Shown: positions 9,021 to 18,163, numbered from the stretch's first letter. The stretch is DNA of 42,065 bases from an uncultured bacterium (GCA_902776615.1 CACYQU010000043.1:1-42065), one strand, 5' to 3'. The notes: a model not told the origin generated them from the sequence alone. A program made the numbers and translations.

Positions 9021-9050
9021 TTGACGAGTATGCATAAAAATTGGTAAAAT
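9021..9050 (+). promoter_or_regulatory. Promoter of the RRM protein gene
   Basis: TTGACG at 9021-9026, 18-base spacer, TAAAAT at 9045-9050 (TTGGTAAAAT). The ~65-base leader holds a short GC stem (around 9070-9095) and an AAGGA site before ATG 9122. Confidence 0.65.
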
Positions 9051-9121
9051 TTACCCGTTTCTGCTGAATGGGGCGGGTGCCCCGGACCGCGGAGACATCA
9101 CACACAGAAGGAAAGAATCAG

Positions 9122-9451
9122 ATGGAAATCTATGTTGGTAACCTCGCGTACGCGACGACCGACGAGGGACTCAAGGCGGCGTTCGCGGCATATGGCGAAG
9201 TTACTGCCGTTCGTGTAGTGACCGATCGCATGACCGGTCGCAGCAAGGGCTTTGGCTTCGTTACGATGCCAGACGCAACACAGGCACAGGCCGCGATTGA
9301 CGCCCTCAACGGACACGAACTCGACGGACGCACGGTGCGCGTCAATGAGTCGCAGCCCAAGCCTAGGGAAGAGCGCCGCGGTGGATTCCGTGGTGGCGAT
9401 CGTGGCGGATTCCGCGGCGACCGCGGACCTCGGCGCGAGACTCGCTGGTGA
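9122..9451 (+). CDS. Single-RRM RNA-binding protein with RGG-like tail
   Basis: 109 residues. Residues 1-80 form one RNA-recognition motif with RNP2 (IYVGNL) and RNP1 (KGFGFVTM), both with the aromatic residues that stack on RNA bases. Residues ~81-109 are rich in Gly and Arg (GGFRGGDRGGFRGDRG), like cyanobacterial Rbp and plant glycine-rich proteins. Bacterial members are cytoplasmic, often cold-induced, and act on RNA folding or mRNA targeting. The gene has its own promoter, a long leader and a strong terminator, so it is a single, well-expressed unit. Start supported by the ribosome site and by the conserved MxIYVGNL beginning. Confidence 0.93.
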   Translation: MEIYVGNLAYATTDEGLKAAFAAYGEVTAVRVVTDRMTGRSKGFGFVTMPDATQAQAAIDALNGHELDGRTVRVNESQPKPREERRGGFRGGDRGGFRGDRGPRRETRW

Positions 9452-9490
9452 TTCCCATCTGGCGATATTGCCTTTGAGGCGATTACAAGT

Positions 9491-9522
9491 GCATGGCCTT
9501 TCGAGGCCGTGCTTTGTTTTTT
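9491..9522 (+). terminator. Rho-independent terminator of the RRM gene
   Basis: Stem GCATGGCCT / AGGCCGTGC (one T-G wobble) closed by a TTCG tetraloop, followed at once by TTTGTTTTTT. A textbook intrinsic terminator. Confidence 0.88.
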
Positions 9523-9542
9523 CAACACGCGAGGATTTTGTT

Positions 9543-12500
9543 GTGGATACTGTCTCGGGAAACTCACGCATGGTTCGGTGGACGCAGCGCCTGCTGGACC
9601 TTTCGCTCAGAAACCGCTTGCTCAATGCGCGCGACGGCAAGCAGTTGCTGCCGCTTGAATGCGATTCTGCGAACGCCTTGGAAGACCGTCTGGCGTCAGG
9701 CGAATCCATAATGGTGGAGAGCGTGTCGCAGACGGCGCGCTCGGCCAATTCCCTGCGAACCCCGCTCGGCGAGGAAGAATCGCGAAGACGGCTCAAGGAA
9801 ATGTACCGCCTGGCGAAGACCGGCCTTGAAGAGTCGGGTGTAAACGCCCTTTACATGGCGGTGGGTTTCCTGAACTGGCGGGCGAAGGGCGCCGACAAGA
9901 TGTACCGGGCGCCGCTTGTGCTCGTGCCGGTGCAGCTTTCGCGCAAGAATGCGCGGGACGGCTACGCGATATCGCGCTTCGACGACGATACTGTCCTCAA
10001 CACGACCCTTGTGGAGTTTCTGCGCGTCGAGTTCGGCATATCCGTGGAAGGCGTCGATCCTTTGCCGGAAGATGCCGCTGGCGTGGCGATGGACGAGGTT
10101 ATGCAGTCGTTCCGCCGCGCCGTGAAGGGCATGGACGGTTGGAGCGTAGACGGTTCGATCGCGCTTGGACATTTCTCGTTCGGCAAGTTCGTGATGTGGA
10201 AGGACCTTTCATCGCGCGCAGACCAGCTTGCATCGCATCCGCTCGTAGCCCATCTAATGAAGGGCGGCGGCGGATATGACGACGGCGTAGATGTCGCCGA
10301 CGGGGAAGATGCCGTATCGTCAGCAGCGTACGATCAGCTGTTTTGCCCTCTAAGTGCGGATTCGTCGCAACTGGCCGCAGTGTTGCTTTCTGCGAAGGGA
10401 AAGTCGTTTGTGCTGCATGGTCCGCCTGGAACAGGCAAGAGCCAGACGATCACCAATCTCATCGCCCACAACATCGCCATCGGACGCAGAGTGCTTTTCG
10501 TGTCGGAGAAAAAGGCCGCGCTCGATGTGGTGCATCGCCGACTGGCGTCCATAGGCCTTGGCCCGTTTTGTCTCGAGCTTCATTCCAACAAGTCCGGGAA
10601 GGGCGATGTGCTCGCGCAGTTTTCGGAGGCGCTCGATTACGTGGATCGCGGCGTTCCGCTTGAATGGGGCAAAACGACCAGCGCCCTGACCAGACTCAGG
10701 GCGGAGCTGGACGCGCCGGTTTCGGCTTTGCACAGACGGCAGAAGAACGGCCTCGCGGCATATGAGTGCTTTGCGTCAAAGCTCGATTCTCGTGTGAAGA
10801 CGTTTTCTCTCGCCGGCCGTTCCGTCAGCGACTGGGACGAGAAGATCGTCGCCGAGGCGCGCGAACGCGCCACGGCGGCCGCTGCCGACTGGCGAGAGAC
10901 GGACGCGAAGTCGTTCGACGCGCTTGAGCTTGTGGAGTCTTTCAAGTGGAATCCGGCAGCTGAAGCGGATGTGCGTGCGAAACTGGAGGCGTTGCGCGGC
11001 ATGTCGAGATTTCGGCGCGGACTTTCAGTGCTGTTTTCCGGCAAGGGACTAGTGTCCAGGCGAAACGGCATCAAGTCTCTTTTCGACGGCTTCAGAGAAG
11101 ACTTCCCCGCGCGGCTTGAAGCAGCGGTGGCCGCGCTTGGAGAGTCGCGCGATGTGATGCGCTACAGAGATTCGGCCGCATCCGCCCAGGCCATGCTTGG
11201 ACAAGGTTTCACCGACGCGTTGCAGAGCGGAGCCATTTGCGCGGACGAAGCAGGCGAGGCGTTCGACCGTTCCGTGGCGGCCAAGACGCTGGACGAGATT
11301 CTCGCCAAGGAACCGGCGCTTGCCGGATTTTCCGGCCGTCGCCAGGAGGAGCAGGTGCTGGAGTTCCGTCGCATGGACGACGAGTACGCGGCGCTTGCAC
11401 AGCATGTCATTCGCGCGCGAATCGCATTCGAGATGCCGGGCGGTCGCCTGGGCGACTGCCCCGATGGATGCGAACTCGGCGTCTTGCGGCGCGAGTGCCG
11501 AAAGAAGTCCCGCCAGAAACCCGTGCGCAGGCTTCTCGCCGAAACGCGCGGGATAACGGGCAAGCTGAAGCCGTGTTTCCTGATGAGTCCGCTTTCGGTG
11601 GCCCAGTATCTTCCGCCGGAGTCGTCGTTCGACCTCGTAGTGTTCGACGAAGCATCGCAGATTCCGGTTTGGGATGCCATTGGCGTGATTGCGCGCGCAA
11701 AGCAGTGCGTTGTCGTCGGCGACCCGAAGCAGATGCCGCCGACGAACTTCTTCCAGAAGGGCGAGGGGGCGGACGATGCGGACGATGATCAAGAAGAGGA
11801 TCTTGAGAGCATTCTCGACGAATGCCTTGCAGCGGGGCTGCACTCTTCGTATCTAAGCTGGCACTACCGCAGTCGCCATGAATCGCTTATAGCATTCAGC
11901 AACCGCGAGTATTACGGCGGGAGGCTTTTCACTTTTCCTGCAGCCAAGACGACGAGCGATCTTGGCGTAGGCTTGCGCTTTGTGGAGAATGGCGTCTACG
12001 ACGCGAAAGCCAGCCGCACCAACAGGGCGGAGGCCGAGGCGCTCGTGGACTACGTGTTTGCGCGGCTCTCCGCAGGCGACCGGCGAAGCATGGGCGTCGT
12101 TGCGTTCAGCATGGCGCAGAAGAACCTGATAGAGGATCTTTTCGACGAACGGCGTGTCGCAGACTCGCGCTTCGAGGCGTTCTTCGCCGGCGACGGCGAT
12201 GAACCTTTCTTTGTGAAGAACCTTGAGAATGTGCAGGGCGACGAGCGCGACGTGATACTCTTCTCGGTGGGCTACGCGAAAGGTCCCGACGGAAAGTTCC
12301 TCATGAACTTCGGGCCGCTAAACAGATCTGGCGGAGAGAGGCGTCTCAACGTAGCCGTCACGCGCGCGAAGGAGCAGATTGTGGTTTTCGCGTCGTGCAG
12401 GTCGGGCGAGATCGATCTCTCGCGCACGCAGGCGGTCGGAGCAAGGCATCTGAAGGCGTTCCTGGAATACGCCGAGGCGGGCGGAGTTCCGCCTGCGATT

Positions 12501-13097
12501 GAAGCGTCCGCCGCCGGCGATGCATTCGCAGACACGGTTGCCGGGTTCCTTGCTTCGCATGGCTACAGGGTTCAGCGAGGCGTCGGCTGTTCGGTGCGTC
12601 GCATTGATGTAGGCGTGGCGGCAGGAGACGACAAGAGCCGCTTCATCGCTGCGGTCGAATGCGACGGCGACGCATACGCAAGCGTTCCGGCCGTGCGCGA
12701 TCGCGACAAATTGCGTCCCGGGGTCCTCGAATCGCTTGGCTGGAACACCGTTCGCGTATGGGTCGCAGACTGGGCGCTCGACCGTGCTCGCGCGGAAGAG
12801 CGGCTGCTCGCGGAGCTTGATGACATCGCGCGCAGCCCTGATGCGCGTTCGCGCGCGGCGAAGTTCGAGGTGAAGGTGACGTTTCCCCGCAAGAAGCCGC
12901 AGAAGATATCGGAACCGGTGAAGGTTGCCATCGAAAACGTGTCCAAGGACGATCTTCGCAGAACTATGGAGGCCGTCGAGCGCGACCTCGGCAGATGCGA
13001 TGAAGATACATTGTACCGGGAGACCGCCAGGCGATACGGCTACAAGACGCTTTCGCCCAAAGCCCGCGGGATTCTTGAGATGGTGCGTCGCTACTAG
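9543..13097 (+). CDS. DUF4011-type superfamily 1 helicase with C-terminal nuclease-like domain
   Basis: 1184 residues from GTG 9543, chosen because GAGG lies 8 bases upstream and the DUF4011 signature (WTQRLLDLSLRNRLLNAR) begins ~10 residues in. Walker A GPPGTGKS is at ~293-300; a long insert of helices follows; Walker B VVFDEAS is at ~700-705, then GDPKQMPP, YRSRHESLI and a final motif VQGDERDVILFSVGY plus NVAVTRAKEQ, all SF1 (UPF1-like) signatures. Residues ~1000-1110 (VAAVECDGDAYAS...RDRDKLR...GW...RVW) resemble the Vsr/MTES_1575-like nuclease domain, and the last ~60 residues may be a DUF3320-like winged helix. Such proteins are suspected to act in DNA or RNA processing and phage conflict. 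No promoter was found between the terminator and the start, only 20 bases apart. Confidence 0.85.
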   Translation: MDTVSGNSRMVRWTQRLLDLSLRNRLLNARDGKQLLPLECDSANALEDRLASGESIMVESVSQTARSANSLRTPLGEEESRRRLKEMYRLAKTGLEESGVNALYMAVGFLNWRAKGADKMYRAPLVLVPVQLSRKNARDGYAISRFDDDTVLNTTLVEFLRVEFGISVEGVDPLPEDAAGVAMDEVMQSFRRAVKGMDGWSVDGSIALGHFSFGKFVMWKDLSSRADQLASHPLVAHLMKGGGGYDDGVDVADGEDAVSSAAYDQLFCPLSADSSQLAAVLLSAKGKSFVLHGPPGTGKSQTITNLIAHNIAIGRRVLFVSEKKAALDVVHRRLASIGLGPFCLELHSNKSGKGDVLAQFSEALDYVDRGVPLEWGKTTSALTRLRAELDAPVSALHRRQKNGLAAYECFASKLDSRVKTFSLAGRSVSDWDEKIVAEARERATAAAADWRETDAKSFDALELVESFKWNPAAEADVRAKLEALRGMSRFRRGLSVLFSGKGLVSRRNGIKSLFDGFREDFPARLEAAVAALGESRDVMRYRDSAASAQAMLGQGFTDALQSGAICADEAGEAFDRSVAAKTLDEILAKEPALAGFSGRRQEEQVLEFRRMDDEYAALAQHVIRARIAFEMPGGRLGDCPDGCELGVLRRECRKKSRQKPVRRLLAETRGITGKLKPCFLMSPLSVAQYLPPESSFDLVVFDEASQIPVWDAIGVIARAKQCVVVGDPKQMPPTNFFQKGEGADDADDDQEEDLESILDECLAAGLHSSYLSWHYRSRHESLIAFSNREYYGGRLFTFPAAKTTSDLGVGLRFVENGVYDAKASRTNRAEAEALVDYVFARLSAGDRRSMGVVAFSMAQKNLIEDLFDERRVADSRFEAFFAGDGDEPFFVKNLENVQGDERDVILFSVGYAKGPDGKFLMNFGPLNRSGGERRLNVAVTRAKEQIVVFASCRSGEIDLSRTQAVGARHLKAFLEYAEAGGVPPAIEASAAGDAFADTVAGFLASHGYRVQRGVGCSVRRIDVGVAAGDDKSRFIAAVECDGDAYASVPAVRDRDKLRPGVLESLGWNTVRVWVADWALDRARAEERLLAELDDIARSPDARSRAAKFEVKVTFPRKKPQKISEPVKVAIENVSKDDLRRTMEAVERDLGRCDEDTLYRETARRYGYKTLSPKARGILEMVRRY

Positions 13098-13113
13098 GCG
13101 GGGTGAAATATGC

Positions 13114-13119
13114 TATAAT
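13114..13119 (+). promoter_or_regulatory. -10 element of the hisS operon
   Basis: TATAAT at 13114-13119, 20 bases before ATG 13140, with ribosome site AAGGAG at 13129-13134. Confidence 0.6.
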
Positions 13120-13139
13120 GTCAACCTCAAGGAGATTCA

Positions 13140-14369
13140 ATGGCAGAGAAAATCAGTTTCGAGGCGCCACGCGGGATGAGAGACTTCTATCCCGAAGACA
13201 TGACATGGCGCAACAAGGTGTTTGATGCGTTTCGCGCATCGGCCGACGCGTACGGCTTCGAGCCTTACGATGCGTGCGTTGTCGAAAGTTACGACCTTCT
13301 TGCGCGCAAGGCGGGCGAAGAGGTCGGCGAGCAGATATACCACTTCTACGACAAGTCCGAGCGGCACATCGCGCTTCGCGCCGAGATGACCCCGACTCTC
13401 GCGCGAATGGTGGCCCAGCGCCAGAAGGAACTCAGGTTCCCCCTCAAGTGGACGACGATAGCGCAGTGCTTCCGCTACGAGCGCATGACAAAGGGGCGCA
13501 AGCGCGAACACTACCAATGGAACCTTGATATAATCGGAGAAGATTCCGTTCTCGCGGAAGAGGAGGTGATCGGCGCTGCGGTAGATGCCCTGAAGCGCAT
13601 GGGGCTCGGGAGCGGAGACTTCAAGGTTCATGTCTCCTCGCGCAAGTTCCTTGGCGAACTTCTCGCCAAAAGCGGCATCGCGCCCGATCTGCACGCGCAG
13701 GTGTTTCTCGCGCTCGACAAGAGGGGCAAGATGCCCGATAGCGAGATTGCGGCCATGATGAAGGACGGCGGCCTTTCCGACGCAGACGTGTCGGCTGCAT
13801 TCGCGATTATGGACACGAAGGAGTATGCCGGCTGCGCCGAACTCGAGGAGCTTTTCGAGCTCGCGCGCACCGCTGGTTTCGCGGACAGTCTTGTGTTCGA
13901 CATTTCCGTGATCCGCGGTCTAAGCTATTACACCGGCGTCGTGTTCGAGTGCTTTGACACGAAGGGCGAGTTCCGCGCCATATTCGGCGGTGGGCGCTAC
14001 GACAATCTGCTCACCACGATTGGCGGCGAGCCGACATCGGCCGTGGGCCTTGGTTTCGGCGACGTAGTGGTGACGGAGCTGCTCAAGGCCCGTCTCGGAG
14101 ATGGTGCCGCGGCAGAGAAGAAAGGCGTAGCCGTGGGCTTCATGTTCCCCGAGCAGAGGGATGCGGCGGTGCGTCTTGCGGCGAAGCTGCGCGGCGAGGG
14201 AGAGCGTGTCGATCTCGCTCTTAGGTCGCAGAAGCCCAAGAAGTTCTTTTCTCATGCCGATCAGAGCGGAGCCGCCAAGGCGGTGTTTCTCGGTCCGGAC
14301 GACATCGAGAAGGGGGTCGCGCGCATCAAAGACATGTCAACTCGCGAAGAGAAGGAGATAGCCCTCTGA
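13140..14369 (+). CDS. hisS: Histidine--tRNA ligase
   Basis: 409 residues, normal length for bacterial class II HisRS. It charges tRNA-His with histidine in the cytoplasm. Motif 1 region opens PRGMRDFYPEDM; motif 2 is RPE-like ALRAEMTPTLARM and FRYERMTKGRKREHYQWNLDIIG; the histidine-specific signatures are IRGLSYYTGVVFE (HisA) and FGGGRYDNLL (HisB); a C-terminal anticodon-binding domain follows from ~310. The complete catalytic set and full C-terminal domain separate it from HisZ. It is the first gene of a four-gene operon and ends inside the start codon of the Sel1-repeat gene. Confidence 0.97.
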   Translation: MAEKISFEAPRGMRDFYPEDMTWRNKVFDAFRASADAYGFEPYDACVVESYDLLARKAGEEVGEQIYHFYDKSERHIALRAEMTPTLARMVAQRQKELRFPLKWTTIAQCFRYERMTKGRKREHYQWNLDIIGEDSVLAEEEVIGAAVDALKRMGLGSGDFKVHVSSRKFLGELLAKSGIAPDLHAQVFLALDKRGKMPDSEIAAMMKDGGLSDADVSAAFAIMDTKEYAGCAELEELFELARTAGFADSLVFDISVIRGLSYYTGVVFECFDTKGEFRAIFGGGRYDNLLTTIGGEPTSAVGLGFGDVVVTELLKARLGDGAAAEKKGVAVGFMFPEQRDAAVRLAAKLRGEGERVDLALRSQKPKKFFSHADQSGAAKAVFLGPDDIEKGVARIKDMSTREEKEIAL

Positions 14370-15490
14370 AAAGAGCCCTTTCAGCAATAGCGGCGGTTGT
14401 CGCATACGTCGGGCTTTCTGCGCCTGTCGAGACGATGAAGCAGTCGGAGGCGATCGCGAGCCTTCTCAACTCGCGTTCGTCGCAGAGCCCGAAGCGGTAC
14501 GAAGCCGCGGCCGAGCGCGTCGCAGAGGATGCAAAATCAGGTCTTCCCCTGCAGAGATACATGCTGGCCGTGCTGCAAGGCACGGAGGGTCTGCCTGCCG
14601 TCGCCCGGATTGACGAGGCCACGCGAAAAGAGTATTTGGAAAGTTCTCGCGACCGGATACATGCGTTTGCGCAAAAGCGCGGCAATCCGCTGGCTCTTTA
14701 CCTGATGTCGATGGAGAACAACGATCTGGAGCTCCTGAAGCGAGCGGCAGACGGCGGCAATGTGCAGGCGCTCAACGCGCGCGGCACGATACTGATAGAA
14801 CAGGCGATGTCGAGCAATCCAGCAGACACAAACACGGTGCAAAGCCTTTTGAAGGACGGCTTTGAGTGCTTCAGGCTCGCGGCGGAGCGGAAAGATGCGA
14901 ATGGGCTCTTCAATCTGGGAATGTGCTACATGCAGGGGCTGGGTTGCAGACCCGATGGGATGCTGGCGTTCGAAAGCTTCCGGACGGCCGCCGAGCTTGG
15001 CCACCCCGAAGCGATCAACAACATAGGCGGTTGCTACCGCGACGGCCTGGTTGTCCGGCAGAGTCCTGAAATGTCCGTACGCTGGTTCGCAAAAAGCGCT
15101 GAACTCGGCAACGCCTACGGACAGCTGAACTATGCGCTGGCTCTGCAGCGCGGCGACGGCGTGCCGAAAGACGAAGCCAAGTCCATAGAGCTTTTGAAGG
15201 CCGCATGCGCACAGGGTTGCGCAGAGGCGATGGGCGCGTATGGCATGTGCTATTATAACGGAACCGGAGTGGAGAAGGATGCAGAACTCGCCGCAGCGTG
15301 GTTCAGAAAGGCCGCCGATCTGGGCTTCGCTCCTTCGATGGAGAATCTTTCGACATGCTACGAAAAAGGCGAGGGGGTTGAAAGAAGCGAGTCTCGCTCG
15401 ATGCTCTGGAAGATGCGGGCGCGTGCCGCGCGCGGCGACAGAGCCGCCGCAGAATGGCTTGAGACCGATGCAGTGCCGAAGGATGACTGA
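14366..15490 (+). CDS. Exported Sel1-repeat protein (probable CTG start)
   Basis: From CTG 14366 the frame gives 374 residues beginning KRALSAIAAVVAYVGLSAP, a clean signal peptide that is lost if the first ATG (14435) is used. AAGGAG at 14352-14357 sits 8 bases before the CTG, which overlaps the hisS stop as CTGA. The mature protein consists of Sel1-like repeats: NGLFNLGMCYMQGLG, EAINNIGGCYRDGL, GQLNYALALQRGDGV, EAMGAYGMCYYNGTGV and SMENLSTCYEKGEGV, each paired with AxxWFRKAAELG. Sel1 repeats form alpha/alpha solenoids that bind other proteins; role unknown, location outside the cytoplasmic membrane. Confidence 0.82.
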   Translation: MKRALSAIAAVVAYVGLSAPVETMKQSEAIASLLNSRSSQSPKRYEAAAERVAEDAKSGLPLQRYMLAVLQGTEGLPAVARIDEATRKEYLESSRDRIHAFAQKRGNPLALYLMSMENNDLELLKRAADGGNVQALNARGTILIEQAMSSNPADTNTVQSLLKDGFECFRLAAERKDANGLFNLGMCYMQGLGCRPDGMLAFESFRTAAELGHPEAINNIGGCYRDGLVVRQSPEMSVRWFAKSAELGNAYGQLNYALALQRGDGVPKDEAKSIELLKAACAQGCAEAMGAYGMCYYNGTGVEKDAELAAAWFRKAADLGFAPSMENLSTCYEKGEGVERSESRSMLWKMRARAARGDRAAAEWLETDAVPKDD

Positions 15491-15491
15491 A

Positions 15492-16286
15492 ATGAAGATA
15501 TTGATGATAGGTGATGTAGTCGGAAACCCCGGTCGCAGGATTCTCCGCAGGGAGTTGAAACGAATAAGGGGCGAGCTTGGCTTGGCCGCTGTTGTTGTGA
15601 ATGCAGAGAACGCGGCGGCAGGGTCGGGCCTGACGGCGGCGCTTGCGCAAGAGCTGTTCGACGCCGGCGTTGACGCAATCACCCTTGGCGATCATACATG
15701 GGGACAGAAGGAGTTCGCCGGCCAGATAGGCTCGCTCGAGCGCGTTGTGCGGCCTGCAAACTATCCGCAGGAGTGCCCTGGACGCGGGTGGTGCATGGTT
15801 ACGACTCCAACGGCGCGCTTCGCGGTTGTCAATATGCTGGGACGTGTCTTTATGCAGCCGATAGACTGTCCGTTCAAGGCCATCGACAGAATCCTGGCCG
15901 AGATTCCAAAGGACGTTGCGGTATTGGTGGATTTTCATGCGGAGGCGACAAGCGAGAAGATAACGTTCGCGCATTATCTTGACGGACGCGTTGCTGTTGT
16001 CGTCGGCACGCACACGCATGTGCAAACCTCCGACGCCATGCTTTTGCCGAAGGGTACGGCCTATATTACCGACCTGGGCATGACCGGTCCCTACGTCAGT
16101 TCGATAGGCCGCGACCTCGCGCCCGTGACGAAGAAGTTTATTTCCGGCATACCGGCCCGTTTTGAAGTGGCCGAAGGACCTTGCGTAGTGGAGGGTGCCG
16201 TCGTGGATATCGACATGCAGACGCGCAGGGCCGTTTCCATAGAGGCGTTCCGTTTGAGGGAGCCGCTGGACAAGGAGGCGAAATGA
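15492..16286 (+). CDS. ymdB: YmdB-like TIGR00282 metallophosphoesterase
   Basis: 264 residues. It begins MKILMIGDVVGNPGRR and carries the di-metal ligands of the calcineurin-like family: GDVVG, NAENAAAGSGL, LGDHTW, VDFHAEATSEK and VGTHTHVQTSD. In Bacillus and Deinococcus, members hydrolyse cyclic nucleotides (2',3'-cAMP and others). It starts one base after the Sel1 stop (TGAAATG) and overlaps cysE by 4 bases (ATGA), so translation is coupled. TTG or upstream starts are unlikely because the conserved family start is MKILxIGDVVG. Confidence 0.92.
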   Translation: MKILMIGDVVGNPGRRILRRELKRIRGELGLAAVVVNAENAAAGSGLTAALAQELFDAGVDAITLGDHTWGQKEFAGQIGSLERVVRPANYPQECPGRGWCMVTTPTARFAVVNMLGRVFMQPIDCPFKAIDRILAEIPKDVAVLVDFHAEATSEKITFAHYLDGRVAVVVGTHTHVQTSDAMLLPKGTAYITDLGMTGPYVSSIGRDLAPVTKKFISGIPARFEVAEGPCVVEGAVVDIDMQTRRAVSIEAFRLREPLDKEAK

Positions 16287-17041
16287 TGACTTTACCGCAA
16301 CGAGTCGCCCATATAGTGAAGCACGGAATGGCCTTTCTGCATCCGTGCGTGTATGGAGAGTTGAATTCCAACGGGGCGCTTGCCGAAATATCTTCCGATC
16401 TTGAGCGCGAGATTGCTCTTCTCTGCCCCGACCGCAAGGCTTCGGACGTGGTTGCGGAGTTCGTCGCGCGTCTGCCGGAAGTCCGCAGGCTGGTCGATAC
16501 CGACGTTTCAGCCGCATACGATGGCGATCCGGCGGCGACGAGCCGCATGGAGGTCGTGATGGCGTACCCTGGGTTGTATGCAGTTACGATACATCGGCTT
16601 GCGCACGAGCTTTACAGACTGAAGGTGCCGATTCTGCCGCGCGTGATGAGTGAACTTGCCCATTCAAAGACCGGCATCGACATACACCCTGGTGCGACGA
16701 TTGGCGAGAGGTTTTTCATCGATCATGGAACGGGCGTGGTAATCGGCGAGACTACCGTAATCGGGCGCAATGTGCGTCTTTACCAAGGAGTCACGCTAGG
16801 CGGGCTTTCCTTCGACAAAGACGCCAGCGGAGCCCTTGTGAAGGGTTTGAAGCGTCACCCGAACATCGAGGACAATGTCGTCATATATGCAAACGCCACG
16901 ATACTCGGCGGCAATACGACAATCGGGCATGATTCGGAAATCGGCGGAAACGTGTGGATCAAGGATTCCGTCCCGCCGAACTCGCGCGTTTACAACAAGC
17001 CGCCGGCGCCAACGATAAGAACAGTCGGCGAAGGCGGCTGA
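16283..17041 (+). CDS. cysE: Serine O-acetyltransferase
   Basis: 252 residues, the family's long form. It makes O-acetylserine from serine and acetyl-CoA, the carbon acceptor for cysteine synthesis. The N-terminal helical domain (to ~150) is followed by a left-handed beta-helix of hexapeptides: GIDIHPGATIGERFFIDHGTGVVIGETTVIGRNVRLYQGVTLGG, with the catalytic His and Asp in FIDHGTG. The TLGGLSFDKDASGALVKGLKRHPNIEDNV loop is typical of the EpsC/SrpH-like group. ATG 16283 overlaps the ymdB stop and has GGAGG just upstream; ATG 16286 is an alternative. Last gene of the operon, meeting the pseudopilin genes tail to tail with a 23-base gap. Confidence 0.93.
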   Translation: MMTLPQRVAHIVKHGMAFLHPCVYGELNSNGALAEISSDLEREIALLCPDRKASDVVAEFVARLPEVRRLVDTDVSAAYDGDPAATSRMEVVMAYPGLYAVTIHRLAHELYRLKVPILPRVMSELAHSKTGIDIHPGATIGERFFIDHGTGVVIGETTVIGRNVRLYQGVTLGGLSFDKDASGALVKGLKRHPNIEDNVVIYANATILGGNTTIGHDSEIGGNVWIKDSVPPNSRVYNKPPAPTIRTVGEGG

Positions 17042-17064
17042 TCGGCTAGGCTCGGCGTAGCGCG

Positions 17065-18138
17065 TCAAGACGCCCAATCGGCATCGTACTGCGCCTGTTT
17101 GGCGGTGTTGCCCGCCGGGTCGATTACACCGACGAACGAAACGCCGTTCCCGCTGTTGCCTAGACCGGAGTTTTGCTTGAACAGCAGAATGTAGTTGCGG
17201 TAGTGCGTCTTGTCGAGCGTTGGGCAGCGAGGCGCGTTTTCGAAGAACTTTGTGGTGGCTTCGCAGTCTCGCCCAAGGCCGAACGCATACAGCTTGCAGC
17301 AGATTCCCTTCGCGTAGTAGGTAGCGGGGTCATTCGGGTCGAGACCGTCCACATTGTAAGTCGAGGCGTAGTCGAGGCCCAGGTCGCGGTATATCGTTTC
17401 GCAGGCTGCGGGGTTGAGCACCGCTACGGCCGAGCCGTTCGTGAGAACAACGGGATAGCACGCGGAAAGGTCGGGCCTCATGCCTGGGCCACCGCCCGTC
17501 GAATGAAGGCCCAACTGCGTATAGTAGACGCTGGAAGTCCATCTAAGCACGCTTGCGGCCTGTCCGTTCGAGTAGTTGTGGCGCGAGACGATGCTTACGC
17601 CCGCTTCCTTGAGCGCGGAGACGTCGCCCTCGGTGAGATAGTAGATGCAGAGCTTCGCTGGCGTGGTGGTGCCGCGCGACGAAGTGGCTTTTGCCAGCGA
17701 CTCCAGCCCCACGTTGTTCTCATGGGCGTCCGCGATCGCGGCGATTGCGCCCGTTCCCACGCCTGCCGCGTTGTTGACGGCCGTGGTCGTCTTGATGCCG
17801 CAGTAGATACCCGGTATCACGCCTCCGCTTGCGTCGTACCACGAGTCCCTCACATTGTATGTTCCGGCCGCGCCGCGCGGATCGCCGCCGCCCATGTCGG
17901 AATCGATGAGCGATTCCGCATACGCGAACATGCCTTTTTGCGAGTCGCCCTCAAGGCGCGCGATTTCCGTGTTGATCGTGCGCGTTATGTTCTTGATGTT
18001 TGCGACATTGGTCCGTCTGGCCGCAGTCTTCCTCAGATCGGAAAACTTGCCTACCGCAATCACGGAAATGATGGCGATTACGGCTACGACCAGGATCAGC
18101 TCAATCAGCGTGAAACCAGATTTTGCGTTCTTTTTCAT
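17065..18138 (-). CDS. Type II secretion/type IV pilus-like pseudopilin (357 aa)
   Basis: The N-terminus MKKNAKSG-FTLIELILVVAVIAIISVIAV is a class III prepilin signal: short basic leader, Gly before the cut, then FTLIE with Glu5 and a long hydrophobic helix. The protein would be cut and N-methylated by a prepilin peptidase (not in the window) and assembled at the inner membrane. The C-terminal ~300 residues are a family-specific periplasmic domain with Asp/Cys-rich loops; it shares gene neighbours and overall length with the next pseudopilin (LLFKQN / LLFRIK, GVIDPAGNTAKQAQ / GVIDCEGNTARAAQ near both C-termini), so the two are paralogues. A TATACT lies in the 25-base gap upstream (18151-18156), possibly an internal promoter. 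Confidence 0.85.
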   Translation of the reverse strand: MKKNAKSGFTLIELILVVAVIAIISVIAVGKFSDLRKTAARRTNVANIKNITRTINTEIARLEGDSQKGMFAYAESLIDSDMGGGDPRGAAGTYNVRDSWYDASGGVIPGIYCGIKTTTAVNNAAGVGTGAIAAIADAHENNVGLESLAKATSSRGTTTPAKLCIYYLTEGDVSALKEAGVSIVSRHNYSNGQAASVLRWTSSVYYTQLGLHSTGGGPGMRPDLSACYPVVLTNGSAVAVLNPAACETIYRDLGLDYASTYNVDGLDPNDPATYYAKGICCKLYAFGLGRDCEATTKFFENAPRCPTLDKTHYRNYILLFKQNSGLGNSGNGVSFVGVIDPAGNTAKQAQYDADWAS

Positions 18139-18163
18139 ATGGGCATTCCTAGTATACCGGTCG

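Noticed and set aside
9252..9542. Upstream extension of the helicase frame into the RRM gene
   Set aside because: This part overlaps the RRM gene and terminator and has no helicase similarity; GTG 9543 has a ribosome site and precedes the DUF4011 start.
14435..15490. ATG 14435 as start of the Sel1-repeat gene
   Set aside because: It lacks a ribosome site and removes a clear signal peptide that is in frame from CTG 14366.
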